From Hydractinia symbiolongicarpus (lineage: Eukaryota > Cnidaria > Hydrozoa > Anthoathecata > Hydractiniidae), in contig NC_079887.1 in assembly GCF_029227915.1 (NCBI RefSeq), positions 12,216,001 through 12,276,000 of the forward strand: a DNA stretch of 60,000 nucleotides, in the 5' to 3' direction. The position numbers were made by a program, and so were the translations under genes. Below, piece by piece: positions 22,714-33,722 of the stretch (position 1 is its first letter; each line of letters opens with the position of its first letter). The notes below the pieces were generated by a model. That model did not search any database. It was given only the letters and a program-made list of their open reading frames with translations, and was not told the DNA's origin.

Positions 22714-23568
22714 TTAATTGTACAACTCTTTGAAAAAATCAGGATCATTGATCGCATGTACCAGAACCAGACTACGTACCGAACGAAAAGTTTCGCGCTT
22801 GACGTTTTCATCTTGATTTTTGTATTCGACCAGCACACGTCTTACTTTATTATCATTACCAATCTCGACCGACTTAACCATTCCGTAAGTGTAGGTTTTG
22901 TAAATGGCTGAGTCAACCTTTGTTAATAACACAACATCACCGACTTCAAGATTTCTATCTTGTAAAAACCATTTGGCTTGTTGCATCAGTTTTGGAACGT
23001 GGCTTAGCAACCAATTTTCGTACCATGCGTCGTAATTTTTTGAGTTGGTCTTCAGGAGCTTGGATGGATTGTCAGAAACAATTAGATTTCCAACAGGGCT
23101 TCTATTGTTATTTCTTCCAAGAATGAGCCGGTTAGGGGTGATGAGATCCATGTTCTCGACTTTCACAACGTTGCCAACACCAAGCGGAAGGTTGTTGATT
23201 GTGTTTGCTATAGTCGATGCCAGTGTCTCCCACTGTAGGATGGATAACCTCTGGTTGGTGACTGCTTTTTCTAAGGATTGATTGATTTCCTTTATCTTCC
23301 TCTCCACCTTTCCATTAACGTTGTGGCCACCGACAGCGCATGTCTCGAACTCCACGCTTCGTTCTCGGAACATTTGTGTTTTTACATCTGTGAAATTCAG
23401 CTTTATGGTCTTTGATCCTTTAACGAGTTGAAAACCTTCAACGCAGAACACTTTCTTCGGAAAGCCATATCTGGTAGAAAAGCGGGTGAAGGATTGTATG
23501 AATGCTGTCGATGAGTATTCATCCATTACGTTGATCATCACAGCTGAAGTTGAACAGCAACAGTACAC
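22714..23568 (-). pseudogene. BEL/Pao integrase core and C-terminal domain
   Basis: A 284-codon open segment. It covers the distal part of the integrase core (around GGHNVNGKVERKIKEINQSL, with the conserved Glu) and the region typical after the BEL integrase (AKWFLQDRNLEVGDVVLL, then R..LVEYKNQ). It ends DFFKELYN shortly before the 3' LTR. The upstream part of the core lies across frame breaks near 23,570-23,700. Confidence 0.75.
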
Positions 23569-23703
23569 AACAAGCCAGATCTAGACTGTGGTCCTCTTGT
23601 GAGCTGGTGAGAATGACTGATGAGGACCACTCAAATCCAATTGAGTGTTATAGAACGCAGGTGCAATGGTCATGCTTGATGTAGGAATCGGGCCCATAAT
23701 GGC

Positions 23704-23982
23704 TTAAATTTGTCTCTTGTTGATCAGGCGACATTTGATGCACGACTTTTTGAACATCTTCACTAATGGACAACAATCAATGACATAGGCTTTCTTTAAG
23801 ACCTCCCTAATGGTTGTCTCAATCACAGCATGTTTGCTTGATTTGCTGTTCCAGTGAACATCATAGATGATGCTGAATGCAAGAGGCGAATTTTTGTCAA
23901 CCAACGGAACACAAAATGTTGATGCAGTCAAGTCCAACACATTTGTTGCATTGTTTTTTGACAGAATACGACCATTGTACAT
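23704..23982 (-). pseudogene. BEL/Pao integrase zinc-binding region
   Basis: A 92-codon segment with HWNSKSSKHAVIETTIREVL and CCPLV...CIKCRL. It corresponds to the HH-CC zinc-binding N-terminal region of the integrase. It is cut off by frame breaks on both sides. Confidence 0.65.
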
Positions 23983-24215
23983 CAGAATCCTTGAGTGTTG
24001 AGATGGGTTTATATTTACGTGGTTCGACGAAATGCAGAATCTCCTGAGTTGCCTTTTTGAAGAAATACGATTCTGCTAGGTGAATTTCTGTTTCAGTGAG
24101 ATGTATTGACTAGACAAAGTTGATGGTTGATGAGCACTTGTTTTTGATTGCATCACAGAATTTAATGACGTAAGCAAGTATTCGAACAATAGTGTGGAAA
24201 TTCTTGCGATTTGGG

Positions 24216-25083
24216 TCAATCAGGTATTTTGAAAATGAGTATCGCTCTGAAAATCCTTGATCTTCCTTCCTGGTGACGTAGAAAGTTTAAGGTCTCCTTG
24301 CTGATTTCCTTGATTTCCGAATCATTTAAACATAGGTCTCTAGCACTTAGGACAGGGAATTGAGATTGATCTCCCCGCATCCAGTCAAATCTATTGATCC
24401 ACGTTGTTGATTCAGATATGTCCTTGATGGTTGCCCCTTTCCTGGTACCGATATCTGAATCATGTTGGTGGTGTTTACATAAAACCAATGACTTTTCTCT
24501 GTGAATCTTCTAATCTCTACAACTCGGTTTTGTACATACTGCTTAAGAGGCTTCTCTTCATTTTCAATCCAATGTAAAACGATTTGGCTGTCAGTGAACT
24601 TTATTGATGACTGATGCCATTTTTTCAAAGCACCTCTTACGGTTTCTCCTGTATGAGTGTTGATAACTGCAGCATACAATTCTGCCCTTGGTTGGGTGAA
24701 ATCTTTTGGCACAGATCTTGTTCGTCCAAAGAGCAGTTAACAGGAGTATGCCCATTACGTCTGAGAAATCTTCCGTAGATGGAGACACAAACCATTGAGT
24801 GGCTGGCATCTGCGAAGTCAAGTGTTTCAATCTTCAAACTGACAGCATCTTCAGGTACCCTGGCATGCTTGAACTTTATGGTACCAAGATCCTTGATAAC
24901 TTTGAAATTTGATTCCCAGATTGGACGCAAATTGTCTAAAATGGTGTCACCCCAGTCAAGTTTCTGATGAACAAGTTCTTGGAGGTCAATTTTCATCGCT
25001 GCCAAAATTGGTGCTGCTTTTCCTGTGTTTTCGAGTGAGTTTGGCAGGAATAAGGTTGATTGTTGCTTCCGGTTTCTTCCCAC
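24216..25083 (-). pseudogene. BEL/Pao RNase H region in broken frames
   Basis: Three overlapping open segments in different frames (25,083-24,637; 24,712-24,347; 24,488-24,216). The first has LDFADASHSM, the first RNase H aspartate motif. The second has QPRAELYAAV and FTDSQIVLHWI, the Glu and second Asp motifs. The frame changes near 24,640-24,710 and 24,350-24,490 indicate indels. Confidence 0.7.
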
Positions 25084-25401
25084 GGACTTTCTTGTTGAAG
25101 TTTAGCTCACCAATGTTGAATGCAAGCTTGACTTCTTTTCCAAACCATACCATGCCCCCAACATGGATTGTTTTTCCATCTTTGCTGAGTGTGCTTGGTG
25201 GTTCTTCTCCGGAGAATGCGATTCCTTTGAGTTGAAAACCACCAGTGTTGAGGACAAGTTCTAGTTCATCAACACGTCGGTAGGCGCTTTCTATGTCGTC
25301 CTCCCAGATACGCAGTCGTCCACAAAGATGTCATTTTTCACTATTTGGTGAACTTCTGGGTATTGTTCCGTTTGTGCTTCAGATGTCTGACGTAGGGCGT
25401 A

Positions 25402-26163
25402 TTATGCTTGCTTGCCTAATGACTTGAACCCATAGATAAGGGTTGTGATGACCTTCTCTTCTGGCTCCACTGTTGGCGTAAGTTTGTTTTCCCACAAGTA
25501 GCGTTGGTAGCACCAATGAGTCTTGTCGAGTTTGATTGTGTTATACATTTTTTTAATATCAGTGTGTATTGCAACTAGTCGGGTATACCATCTGATGAGA
25601 ATTTCTTGTAGTTTATTTAGATTGTTCATACCCTTTGGGTAATGATGTTCATTCAAGCTGAATCCAGATGCAGTTGGCTGCGATGCATCGAAAATGATAC
25701 CACATGGAGTGGTGAATGAGTTGCATTTCCAAACCGCTCGCCATGGAATGAAGTAATGCATCTTTGCGTTTTGAAGTTGCAGTTGAACATCTTGGAGAAG
25801 GTTGCGCACGTAATTGACATAACCAAGCTGATGCAACTTGGCTTCCAATTCAAGCGCATCTTGCTTGTCCTTCTGATTTTTTGATAAATTGAGCTTACGA
25901 ACTTGTTGTATGTAGACTTTCATTGACTTGTATCTGTTGTTGGCAAGTCTTGTTTCTGGATCTGCTACAAATGGAAGAAGTGCTGTAGCGGTGCTGTTTT
26001 TGAATTTTATTGTAATTGAAGAGTGGATGATGCTTTGTTCGACATCCTCTTTGCAGCTGATGATTTCGTTTGACGTATTCTTACACATCTTGCAATCTCT
26101 GCAGTTTGGACAGCGGTATACGATTTCACTGCCTGAAGCCTCAACCTCCTCGAAGACCCTCAT
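25402..26163 (-). pseudogene. BEL/Pao reverse transcriptase, N-terminal part
   Basis: A 253-codon segment. Residues 15-30 hold CPNCRDCKMC, which precedes RT in BEL elements. Typical RT blocks follow: YIPWRAVWK-like, CGIIFDASQP and IHTDIKKMYNTIKL (first catalytic Asp). A stop at 25,402-25,404 ends the frame. The second catalytic motif, FVDDCVSG, is readable just beyond, around 25,310-25,335 on the minus strand. Confidence 0.75.
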
Positions 26164-26269
26164 CGTAGTTGAAATAAAACTGATGCATCTGTGAGGTTTG
26201 ATGGATGTAGATCTTTCATGTTGTGTGACTGACTGTATCCCAAGAGTGAAACGTTTGGTTGATTCCTCA

Positions 26270-26830
26270 TCATGTTGTATTGACTTGAGAAAACAGTGAT
26301 GGCCATGGTTGAGTTAAAATGTTGATGCAGAAGCTGTAGTGTGGACCACCAACAACGCCTCTTCCTCCTGATGAGTTTATAAACTTTGATTCATACAATG
26401 TAAGTCCAGATGGTAATTGGGTTACCATCTGTAGGTGGTGACGGAGGTACTTTATCCCAATCATCAAGTGTACTTCTCCGCCGATGGTTGGTGGAAGCTT
26501 CGGAAGTGGATTTGTTCTTCCTTTTGCTATGTGAAAGTCGACGATGTACCTCTCAACGTCATGCAGCGGATAATTTGGGAATCTGGATGTAATTTGATCA
26601 AGGCATGATCCAGAAAATACAACTTCCTGGCCATCATGTGACGGAATTGTGATGCTGTAGACACCATCCGACTCCGCTTGACACTCTCCGACACCTCTGA
26701 TGGTTACTGGTTCGGATGTTATCATCTTGGCTCTGCTTCCGCGTAGCTAGATGCCTTTCTTGCTAATAACAAAATCACTACAACCGGTGTCGTAGAAGAT
26801 GAGTAGGTTGCTGCAGTTGATTGTGATTTC
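26270..26830 (-). pseudogene. BEL/Pao aspartic protease and linker to RT
   Basis: The protease motif FYDTGCSDFVISKKG lies at about 26,760-26,805, and after an in-frame stop at 26,747 the same frame continues. The GIKYLRHH...LPSGLTLYES segment and VVGGPH follow, as usual between protease and RT in BEL/Pao. A further stop or frameshift lies near 26,270. Confidence 0.7.
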
Positions 26831-28765
26831 TTGCAGAAGATATACCCCACGATCATTGCATTGCTGATTAGTTGCTTTGTAGAGCTTGATGTCTTTTGCA
26901 AATGATGGTAAAGCTGGGTTTTTGATGAATCGTTTGACAAAGGTTTGCACGAGTTGTTGGTTCGTCTGTAACATCTTGTGGTCCTCGCATACCAGAACAT
27001 GCATTTTGACGATGTCCTTCTGGTGTGATGGATGAGTGCATACAAAGTCATGTTGACACTTTCCTTCAGCATGTTTTCCGAAGGATGCGTCTGCTCCAGG
27101 GAACAAGCATTGCACACAGAAAGCTTTCTGTTGAAGAAGTTCGAATCGATCAGCAAGTGATGAGGTGAAAACGAATGATTTACATGTGTAGTACTGGATG
27201 ATCTTGCTTCCTCTTGGACCGTTTGTAGAGATGTGGTCTGATGTTCCGTCAGGTGAATTGCAGATGCGGCATTTTAGTTCACTTGTGTCTTGATCCCAGT
27301 AGCATAAGGTGCTTCGTTTGCCTTCATACTGCTTCGCTTCTTCTTTCTTGTGTGCATCAGACTGTTTGAAGATCAGGAGACGTCTCTGCTCATTGACTTT
27401 TCTCTCTTTGCTGAGAAAGTCAATCAACTTCTGCCAAGTTTCTTTTGGGCTGAGGTTGTCTTCACAGTTGTGTTCAAGGAAGGTGGTTGAGCGTCGATCA
27501 CCAATGAGTTGATGGATTCTTGTGATTGTATCGCCGTAGTAGAGGTATTCTTCTATCTTGTGCTTCTCAGCTAGCGTTGCAACTTCTTTCATTAGGCTGA
27601 TGAGTGTGCTCATGCCAGAAATGAGCCTTACGGGATCCCTTTTTTTGAAGTCAAGATTCTTCAGTTTTTGTAATTTTTGTGTCATCATTACCTTAGCATC
27701 ACCGAACTACTCTTTGAGACGTTTTCATATGTCATCGATGCTGTCAATGTTTTTGACCATTGTTAGTGCAGGATCTGCCAGGTAGTTGTTTCGTAGCAAG
27801 TCTGGCAAAAGTTCGGTTGGTGTTGTTGACAGGTGCATTTTGTCGAAATTGCTTCGGAATGTATAGTAGTCAATGTTTGAATCATATCCGGAAAACTTCT
27901 GCAGTTTGATGTTGAGGTTCGTTTTCTTAAAGTCTGCATGTTTGTTAAGCTCTCTTTTACGTATCTCCGAACTTAAGTTGCTGAAAAATGTTTGTTTTAG
28001 TTCATTGAGCTGCATGTAGTTTTCACCAGTCTTTTTTATATCGGTTAATAAGCCAGCATTGGTTGATGAGGTTTCAAGGCATTCTTTGTAGTTGTCCTTG
28101 ATCTTGTCTAGCTTGGTCTTATGTGAAAGAAGATATTTTCTGAACTGCAAGAGTTCATTTAAGTCAACTGTCCTAACGTTTTGGCTAAATATGACTTCTA
28201 GCTCTTTGATGGCTGCATTGGTGCATTTAAGTAGAAAGGTGACGGCTTGCTCTTTCTGTCTGGTTTCATTTACGGTGACCATCTGCTGTTGAAGCTTTGC
28301 TTTTGTCTTCATATCGTTCACCGTTTTTATAAAATCTTTTATCGAGATGATAGCTTGATTGACTGAGATCTTCGTATCCTCTCTAAGCTGCTCCCTTTGG
28401 ATGTTGACTTTGACCTCTTTTCTGCGAATGGAGCTTCTGATTTGTTCCAGCTTGGTAACGATGATGTTTAGTTCTTCTGCACCCAGATCCTTGATAGGGC
28501 TTTCGTCGATGATGTCTATTGCGTCCTGGGCCAATACCATCATGTCAATAGCATCATCGCTTGGTTCGGCCATGGTTGGTGTGGTTGTTGTAGGTGATAA
28601 CGAAGGACTGGCTTGCTCGTGAAGTGAAAAATTGTTGAACTGAGCAGTAACTTCCTCCTCAAGGGGAACGACTTGACCTGTACTGTTCAGAAGATTATAA
28701 TTGATCCTGTTTCTTCGTGATGTCATTGGACGTTGCACATCAACACCTTGATTGGTTGGTATCAA
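26747..28765 (-). pseudogene. BEL/Pao gag region
   Basis: One frame from ATG 28,765. The first 346 codons are rich in charged heptads (two coiled coils about residues 95-170 and 240-300) and end at a TGA near 27,725. After a second stop the same frame reopens at 27,688 for 313 codons. The latter holds a cysteine/histidine-rich part (CYWDQ, CRICNSPDGTSDH, CVQC, CQHDFVC, HPSH) equivalent to the gag zinc region. A Gln/Lys-rich linker leads into protease. Confidence 0.75.
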
Positions 28766-28794
28766 CAGCTTGAATAATTTGACTTCTGTTTGAA

Positions 28795-29411
28795 TGTAAT
28801 GCGGACTGGGTTATTGAGAATTGACTTGTTTGTAACTTGTGAATATGTTCAAACTAAAATAAATTTTTACAAAATTTTTAAATAAACTAAAAAATTGAAC
28901 TGACAAATCCTAGAGTGACAATAATGTTGAGTTTGAAAAATTAAAATTGACTTAACCTAAGAAGACACACTTAAGAAACAAAAATGGCTGACACTGAAAC
29001 AAAACAAAACTTACCAGGTAGTCAGTGTAAATGGTATTGAGTGTACCCAGTGCATATTAATTTTAAATTGAACTTGTTTGAAGTTGATTTGACAAATTTT
29101 ATGTACTCTTTGAAATTAATGTTACAACTGATGTGAAGAAAAAGTGTGTCTATTTATACAAAAATATTGAAACAGAAATAATTGCCTATTGAATAATTAC
29201 ATAAAAAATTACAGCACTTATCTAACATGAGCAAAAGGAATAAAATAAAATAATGGCTTAAGGGAATATAAATAACATACATGATTTTTTGATAATAATC
29301 AATTGAATATAATCACCTAGGCACCATAATAATAAAAATAAATGTGACTAAAAAAGGGTGGAAAAAGATGAGGAGAAATGTTTGTCTTTAAAATGTTCAT
29401 GTTGCAGCACA
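28795..29411 (-). repeat. 5' LTR of the BEL/Pao element (617 bp)
   Basis: Same ends as the other LTR. It carries the extra ~145 bp that includes AAACAAAACAAAACTTACCAG. Element polarity (coding on the minus strand) makes this the promoter-bearing LTR. Confidence 0.9.
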
Positions 29412-29600
29412 GACGGGGTATATTAATGACCCTCTTCCAATATGATCTAAACTGTGTTAGATCTAAAATCAACTTCCTCTGTATCAAATCTGTCCAACCT
29501 CCTGCCAAATCTTTCTCGGTCTGCCTCTGGCCTTTACTCCAGGAAATATCAAGTCTCTACACTTTCTTACCCAATTATCCTCTATGGGCATAAAAATGTG
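29412..29600 (-). mobile_element. Non-LTR retrotransposon 3' fragment, part 1
   Basis: The minus-strand reading WVRKCRDLIFPGVKARGRPR then KIWQE, followed after a frame slip by WTDLIQRKLILDLTQF, is the familiar GRPRKxW C-terminal region of an invertebrate LINE. It is cut by the BEL insertion and resumes at 22,200. Confidence 0.65.
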
Positions 29601-29604
29601 TCAC

Positions 29605-29880
29605 AGTATCCTAAAAGTTCAAAAAAGATTTTGTAGCTAGCTTGTTACATCATAATTCGTGTTCAAAAAAGAAGAGAAGTTTGACTATTAAGGTAGCTAT
29701 AAATACCTAAAAAAAGAGGAATAACAACAAAAGTCATAGATTAGAGCTAGCTAGGGGATGGAGCCTTGAAGCTAACATTAGCTAGCTACCTAACAAAACA
29801 GTACCTAAGACAACCAGTTAAATATACTTAAGCTGGGGAGACTTAGCTACGTCCATAGCTAGCTATTTATGCCTTAGTCA
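29605..29880 (+). repeat. Gamma repeat block, copy 2
   Basis: Collinear with 13,490-13,800; AAAAGTTC and GATTTTGTAG at its start join directly onto the end of beta if the LINE and BEL insertions are removed. Confidence 0.7.
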
Positions 29881-29892
29881 GTACAGGATCTT

Positions 29893-29990
29893 TCCCCGAT
29901 CGGGTGACTGTCCCCCGATCGGGGTAAATCACCCGATCGAGTGAGTGCGCAACCACCCGATCGGGAGAGACTTACCTGAATCGGGTGAGT
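29893..29990. repeat. Cluster of CCCGATCGGG palindromes
   Basis: CCCGATCGGG at 29,895-29,904, CCCCGATCGGGG at 29,913-29,924, CCCGATCGAG at 29,932, CCCGATCGGG at 29,956-29,965 and a TGAATCGGG variant near 29,977. Spacing is about 18-24 bp. A CAGGTAAGT splice-donor match on the minus strand lies within it. Confidence 0.75.
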
Positions 29991-30229
29991 ATTTTTCTTG
30001 CTTAAAATTGCTTTTTAAAAGGGCAAGCCGCTGGCCAAAAGTGCAATATAATTTTTGTTTACATTAAGTCATAAGCTTATTTTGTGCCGTTTCACCGATT
30101 AAAAAAAATTTCACCGTGCCGTTCCAATGCTATTGATGATTCCTTGATTCCTTGAGTTGGATTGACTAAATGGTGCATATTTTCAGTCTAGGTTGCACGT
30201 GTTGTGCCTCTGAAGCTCATTTTATATAA

Positions 30230-30785
30230 ATTTTATATAAAGGAAAAAAATAGCAATGTAAAAATTATGACATTTGCAGTTAGTTCAACAAACCAAAACT
30301 TCCCATTTCGCTGGCACATTCGTTTGGTAGCCAGCTAACAGATTTATGCAGCATTTTGAATTTTAGGACATTAATTATGCAAACCATTGTAAACAAATGC
30401 TGGCTTTTTTTTATAAAAAACGCGGTAAAATATAAATTTGAAGCTCCAATGCGATTCTTTTTGACAATTTTACATATAAAAACGGAACGTCTAAATATTT
30501 AAAAGTTCTTACTTTTTCTCAATTCCAATTCACTTGAAACTCTAGCATTTATTTTGCACTTCTAACTTTACTTTACTACTTCTTAGCTTCACTCTTCACT
30601 TCCGAAGTAACTTCTAGTGGCTTTCAACTTTATTTTCCTACTTCATTACTTAGAGTTTACTTCTAACTTTACTTTACTACTTCTTTGCTCCACTCTTCAC
30701 TTTATTTTTCTACTTCTACTTCTTTACTTAGAGTTTTCTTTCTCTGAATCACTTTTTTCAAGACGAAGAAACCTTTCTTTTGTGT
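30230..30785 (+). repeat. Delta repeat block, copy 2
   Basis: Collinear with 16,915-17,390, with an expanded pyrimidine-rich CTTCACTTCTAACTTTAC stretch (30,540-30,750). Confidence 0.65.
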
Positions 30786-30849
30786 TTTTTCCGTGTTGAG
30801 GGAGACCATTTTTGGAAAGTTACCGGTTAAATATATTTCAGCAAATCAA

Positions 30850-31010
30850 ATTGAGTCGTTTTCATCACGTGACGTAAACAAAGTAAACCCGCTAACAAAA
30901 GAAACATATTTTTTTCGGTAACATCAAATATTTTTACGGCGAAATCAAAGGAAAATAAACATATCCACTTTGCCTGTTACAGAGACACGGAACTGGCGTA
31001 TTATTATAAG
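30850..31010 (+). repeat. Alpha unit 3' end
   Basis: AAGGAAAATAAACATATCCA, CTTTGCCTGTTACAGAG and GGAACTGGCGTATTATTATA match unit ends in the array. The CTAG terminus is replaced by AGAGATTAAAA. Confidence 0.6.
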
Positions 31011-31082
31011 AGATTAAAACGAGGATTTTTCCGCATTAAAAGAACAGTTTCAAAGTTTATGTTTGAAGCTGACAAATTCTAA

Positions 31083-31560
31083 TCAAATGAGAGATAAAGG
31101 AATTTGGTGCATTGTGTTGTAGTTGATATAGATAGTTCCTTTGCTCTCGTATTGTTCATTAATCTGATAAATGCCGCGATTTTGTTTCTGTATAATGTGT
31201 ATATAATATATGGTATGTTCAAAAGCATCGAAAAGTAAGTTCCTGCTAAACTTTGAAACATTGAATAAACATTTAAGCATCATGTTTGCGTGACGTTCAA
31301 ATGATGATACAAAGGAATCAGACAATTGACATAGTTCAAGTCCACTAGTAATGGAAAACCAATTTTTCATGATCTCTTTGTTCTGCGAACTGCTCGATTA
31401 GACATAAATAATTATGTATGGCAATAGATATAAACTAACCTTAATGTTGTTCCTATTGCCACAATTTCACCCAGTGCAAGTATAAAGGAAATCATATAAT
31501 TACTAATTACTTTACGTAAATGGTTCATCAACGCTGTAGTTAGTGACTCTAAAAATGCAT
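31083..31560 (-). CDS. Candidate two-exon fragment of an unrecognised gene
   Basis: A minus-strand exon-like stretch starts after TTGATTAG (acceptor-like) at 31,560, reads DAFLESLTTALMNHLRKVIS onward to ISFILALGEIVAIGTT, and ends at an AAG/GTTAGT donor (31,440/31,439). After a very short possible intron (50 bp, ending GAGCAG) the phase-2 frame continues SSQNKEIMKNWFSI, FERHANMMLKCLFNVSKF. The composition looks protein-like and the phase fits, but the intron is unusually short and its pyrimidine tract weak. The tail from about 31,200 to the stop at 31,083 looks less coding. I do not recognise the family. Confidence 0.3.
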
Positions 31561-31868
31561 CTAATCAAGAAATTTTGAAAGGTTTTTGAACGCATATGTG
31601 AAAGGAGAAACAGAGTTACGTGAGTTACTATTTGATTTTTTCTTAAAGAAAACCTTTTTTACGTGCGACTGTTGCGCGATATGTCTAAAAATATCTTTGG
31701 AATAGCTTCATAATTTTAATATTTTAATAAAATTTTAATATTTATTAGTTTTTGTTTATTATAATATTGGAATGGTAAAAATATTCGAAATAGAAATGCG
31801 TTGCAAATGTGGCCTGATGTGGAAAAGTTATTTTAATAGATAGATGGATAGATAAATAGAAGGCATCG

Positions 31869-31911
31869 AGCCTTATCAACAAGGCCCTAGCTGGTGCTTG
31901 ATGATAAGGCT
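31869..31911. repeat. 10-bp hairpin within a LINE-tail-like sequence
   Basis: AGCCTTATCA and TGATAAGGCT flank a 23-base loop, after a GATAGATAGATGGATAGATA stretch. Possibly a LINE 3' UTR; no ORF is attached. Confidence 0.4.
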
Positions 31912-32370
31912 AATAAATGCTATTGTACATTCATATTATTATTTAAAATGGCATTAAAATATATGTTTATATAAGTAAGACATCCTAAGTAATTACTATA
32001 TTCCTACATACACTCTTACATACAAGCGCCAATCTTTTACTTATTACTAAAAATATTTGCTTACGTTAATATTACTGCTACGAATTGCTGACTTAGGCAC
32101 ATGTTTAAACGTATTTTATGTTCCTAACATTTTCATATCTTATATATTTGGTCTTGTCTACTTTGCATTTACATTCTATTTTTCCAAATATAATTTAATT
32201 AATGATAATTTAATTCAAATAAAGAAAGAAAGACAAAAAGAGCCCCGTTGACGATGTTGTGTAATGTGTACATTTTTTCATTATAATGTTTTTAAAGATA
32301 CAACTCATTTTCTTTCATTTGTCAACGCTACATAATTAAAGGGGGAGTTCTATTAAATCTTCTGGTTTCT

Positions 32371-32490
32371 GCGCCCCACACCTCCCAATCTACAATTTTT
32401 ACGCCTTCAGCACCCCAATCTACAATTTTTGCGCCCCAAACACCCCAATCTACAATTTTTGCGCCTTATACACCCCAATTAAAAATCTTA
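32371..32490. repeat. Minisatellite, 4 x 30 bp
   Basis: Four contiguous units of exactly 30 bp (32,371; 32,401; 32,431; 32,461), each GCGCC...CACCCCAATC then TACAATTTTT, the last degraded. Units are adjacent, with no spacers. Confidence 0.9.
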
Positions 32491-32665
32491 ATTTTCAAAA
32501 GTACAGATATGTAAAGATAAAACTGAGATCAATAAACATGAAAATAACAGGTCAGATAAACGGGACGAAAGACAACAATAATTTTAAATTAAGAATCGTA
32601 AAAATCCAATAAAACAAAAAAAATGCAGAAAAAAGAAAACCATAGGTGCGTTTGTATGAGGAGTG

Positions 32666-33017
32666 TTTTATTTTTTTTATTTTTATTTATCAAAATATTT
32701 ATACAGGATATGTACATTTCAGTTTTAAAAAACTGCTATAAATATGTGTCCTGTTTAAAATATAAAAATAATGATTAAAAAAATAAATTATATATAAATG
32801 CTCTAAAATTACTATAGATATGGTAAAAAGTAGAAAACTATTCAAAAGAAAGATATTTATATAATAGACAGAGAAGATAACAAACATGCCCAAACAGACT
32901 ATAATCCAAACAAATGTGAGAGAGAAGGGTAAATTTAAACTATAAATGATAAGTCTGCGCACATGTTATATAACATAATATGTTCTTCAAAATAAATAGT
33001 TAGATAGATTGAAACGA
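32666..33017 (-). mobile_element. 5'-truncated copy of the LINE 3' UTR
   Basis: Near-identical to 36,244-36,574 (3' UTR of the large LINE) from the T-rich end to AGATAGATTGAAACGA, where similarity stops abruptly. Same orientation. The 88-codon ORFs in both are a by-product of conserved UTR sequence, not a gene. Confidence 0.8.
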
Positions 33018-33440
33018 CCTCATTTAAAGCATTGACAGCCAGACATTTCTGTGCATACTCCAGAAGGCATTTGGTTGTGATATCAAGATAGTACACGTAT
33101 TCAGTCATCCATCCAGTGATTATCTACTCTGGAAAGGGTATTTTGATACATGAAGATACAGGGAGATTAAGCAATTCTACTGCAAGCACTTTCCTAATTA
33201 AATTAGCTTTAAGTACCCTCCTTAAAGGACCCCCCCCCCTAGCTAACAAATAACTCCTTAAGTTTTCAACACGCCACTTGTTTAATTTTTCTTGTGAATA
33301 CACCATTGTGAGACAGTTTCTTACCAATGTTTACAGTAAGTAACATTCGCTGAAACTACATAACATACCCTGATTTCCCCATATTGCATTGCGCAGTCAT
33401 AAATTTAAAAATGGTAGCACTATCAATAAAAATGTCTATT
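33018..33440. other. No gene seen
   Basis: AT-rich, with a C10 run near 33,230. A 67-codon minus-strand ORF lacks any motif. Confidence 0.35.
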
Positions 33441-33444
33441 TAGA

Positions 33445-33722
33445 CTAGCTGGGGGACCCGGTGTCGAAACGCCGGGTTAGGCGACAAGTAACTGTTGATT
33501 TCTGACATTTTGCTGTATGCAGTGTATTAAAAGCCGATTTTGGCATGTATTACAAACTGTATGTTCATGATGGAATTTCCCTGGTGTACTGTTGACAAAT
33601 CAAGTATATAGTTTTGCAATTTAGCCTTGTATTGTAAAACTAGCACTGTTGTGTGTTTACTTTTTGATGGATGTGTATCCGTTACATGCATTAAATGAGA
33701 AATAAAGTGGATTCTTCCACGG
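33445..33722. mobile_element. Possible small element with hairpin ends
   Basis: Left part GACTAGCTGGGGGACCCGGT has a hairpin ACCCGG/CCGGGT around a TGTCGAAACG loop. The right border reads GTGGATTCTTCCACGGGC, which is the reverse complement of the alpha unit start. The two hairpin ends define about 280 bp. Class unknown. Confidence 0.35.

Larger units (their letters stand above)
22201..29411 (-). mobile_element. BEL/Pao LTR retrotransposon, complete boundaries, decayed coding
   Basis: The element is delimited by LTRs at 22,201-22,670 and 28,795-29,411, each with TG...CA ends, and a perfect 5-bp target duplication GACGG (22,196-22,200 and 29,412-29,416). Transcription runs on the minus strand: gag, protease, RT, RNase H, integrase, then a GGCGGGGAG purine tract next to the 3' LTR. 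That order and the CPxCxxCKMC segment ahead of RT fit BEL/Pao. Stops and frameshifts interrupt the polyprotein in at least eight places, so it is not coding-competent. I could not identify a primer-binding site next to the 5' LTR. It inserted into the LINE fragment described next to it. Confidence 0.9.

Noticed and set aside
32371-32490. Possible CRISPR-like array
   Set aside because: Units are contiguous with no spacers; it is a minisatellite in a eukaryotic genome.
32699-32962. 88-codon ORF conserved with 36,258-36,521
   Set aside because: Conservation is due to the shared LINE 3' UTR; the hydrophobic translation is on AT-rich DNA.
33450-33480. tRNA-like GTGTCGAAACGC loop
   Set aside because: No acceptor or anticodon arms can be folded around it.
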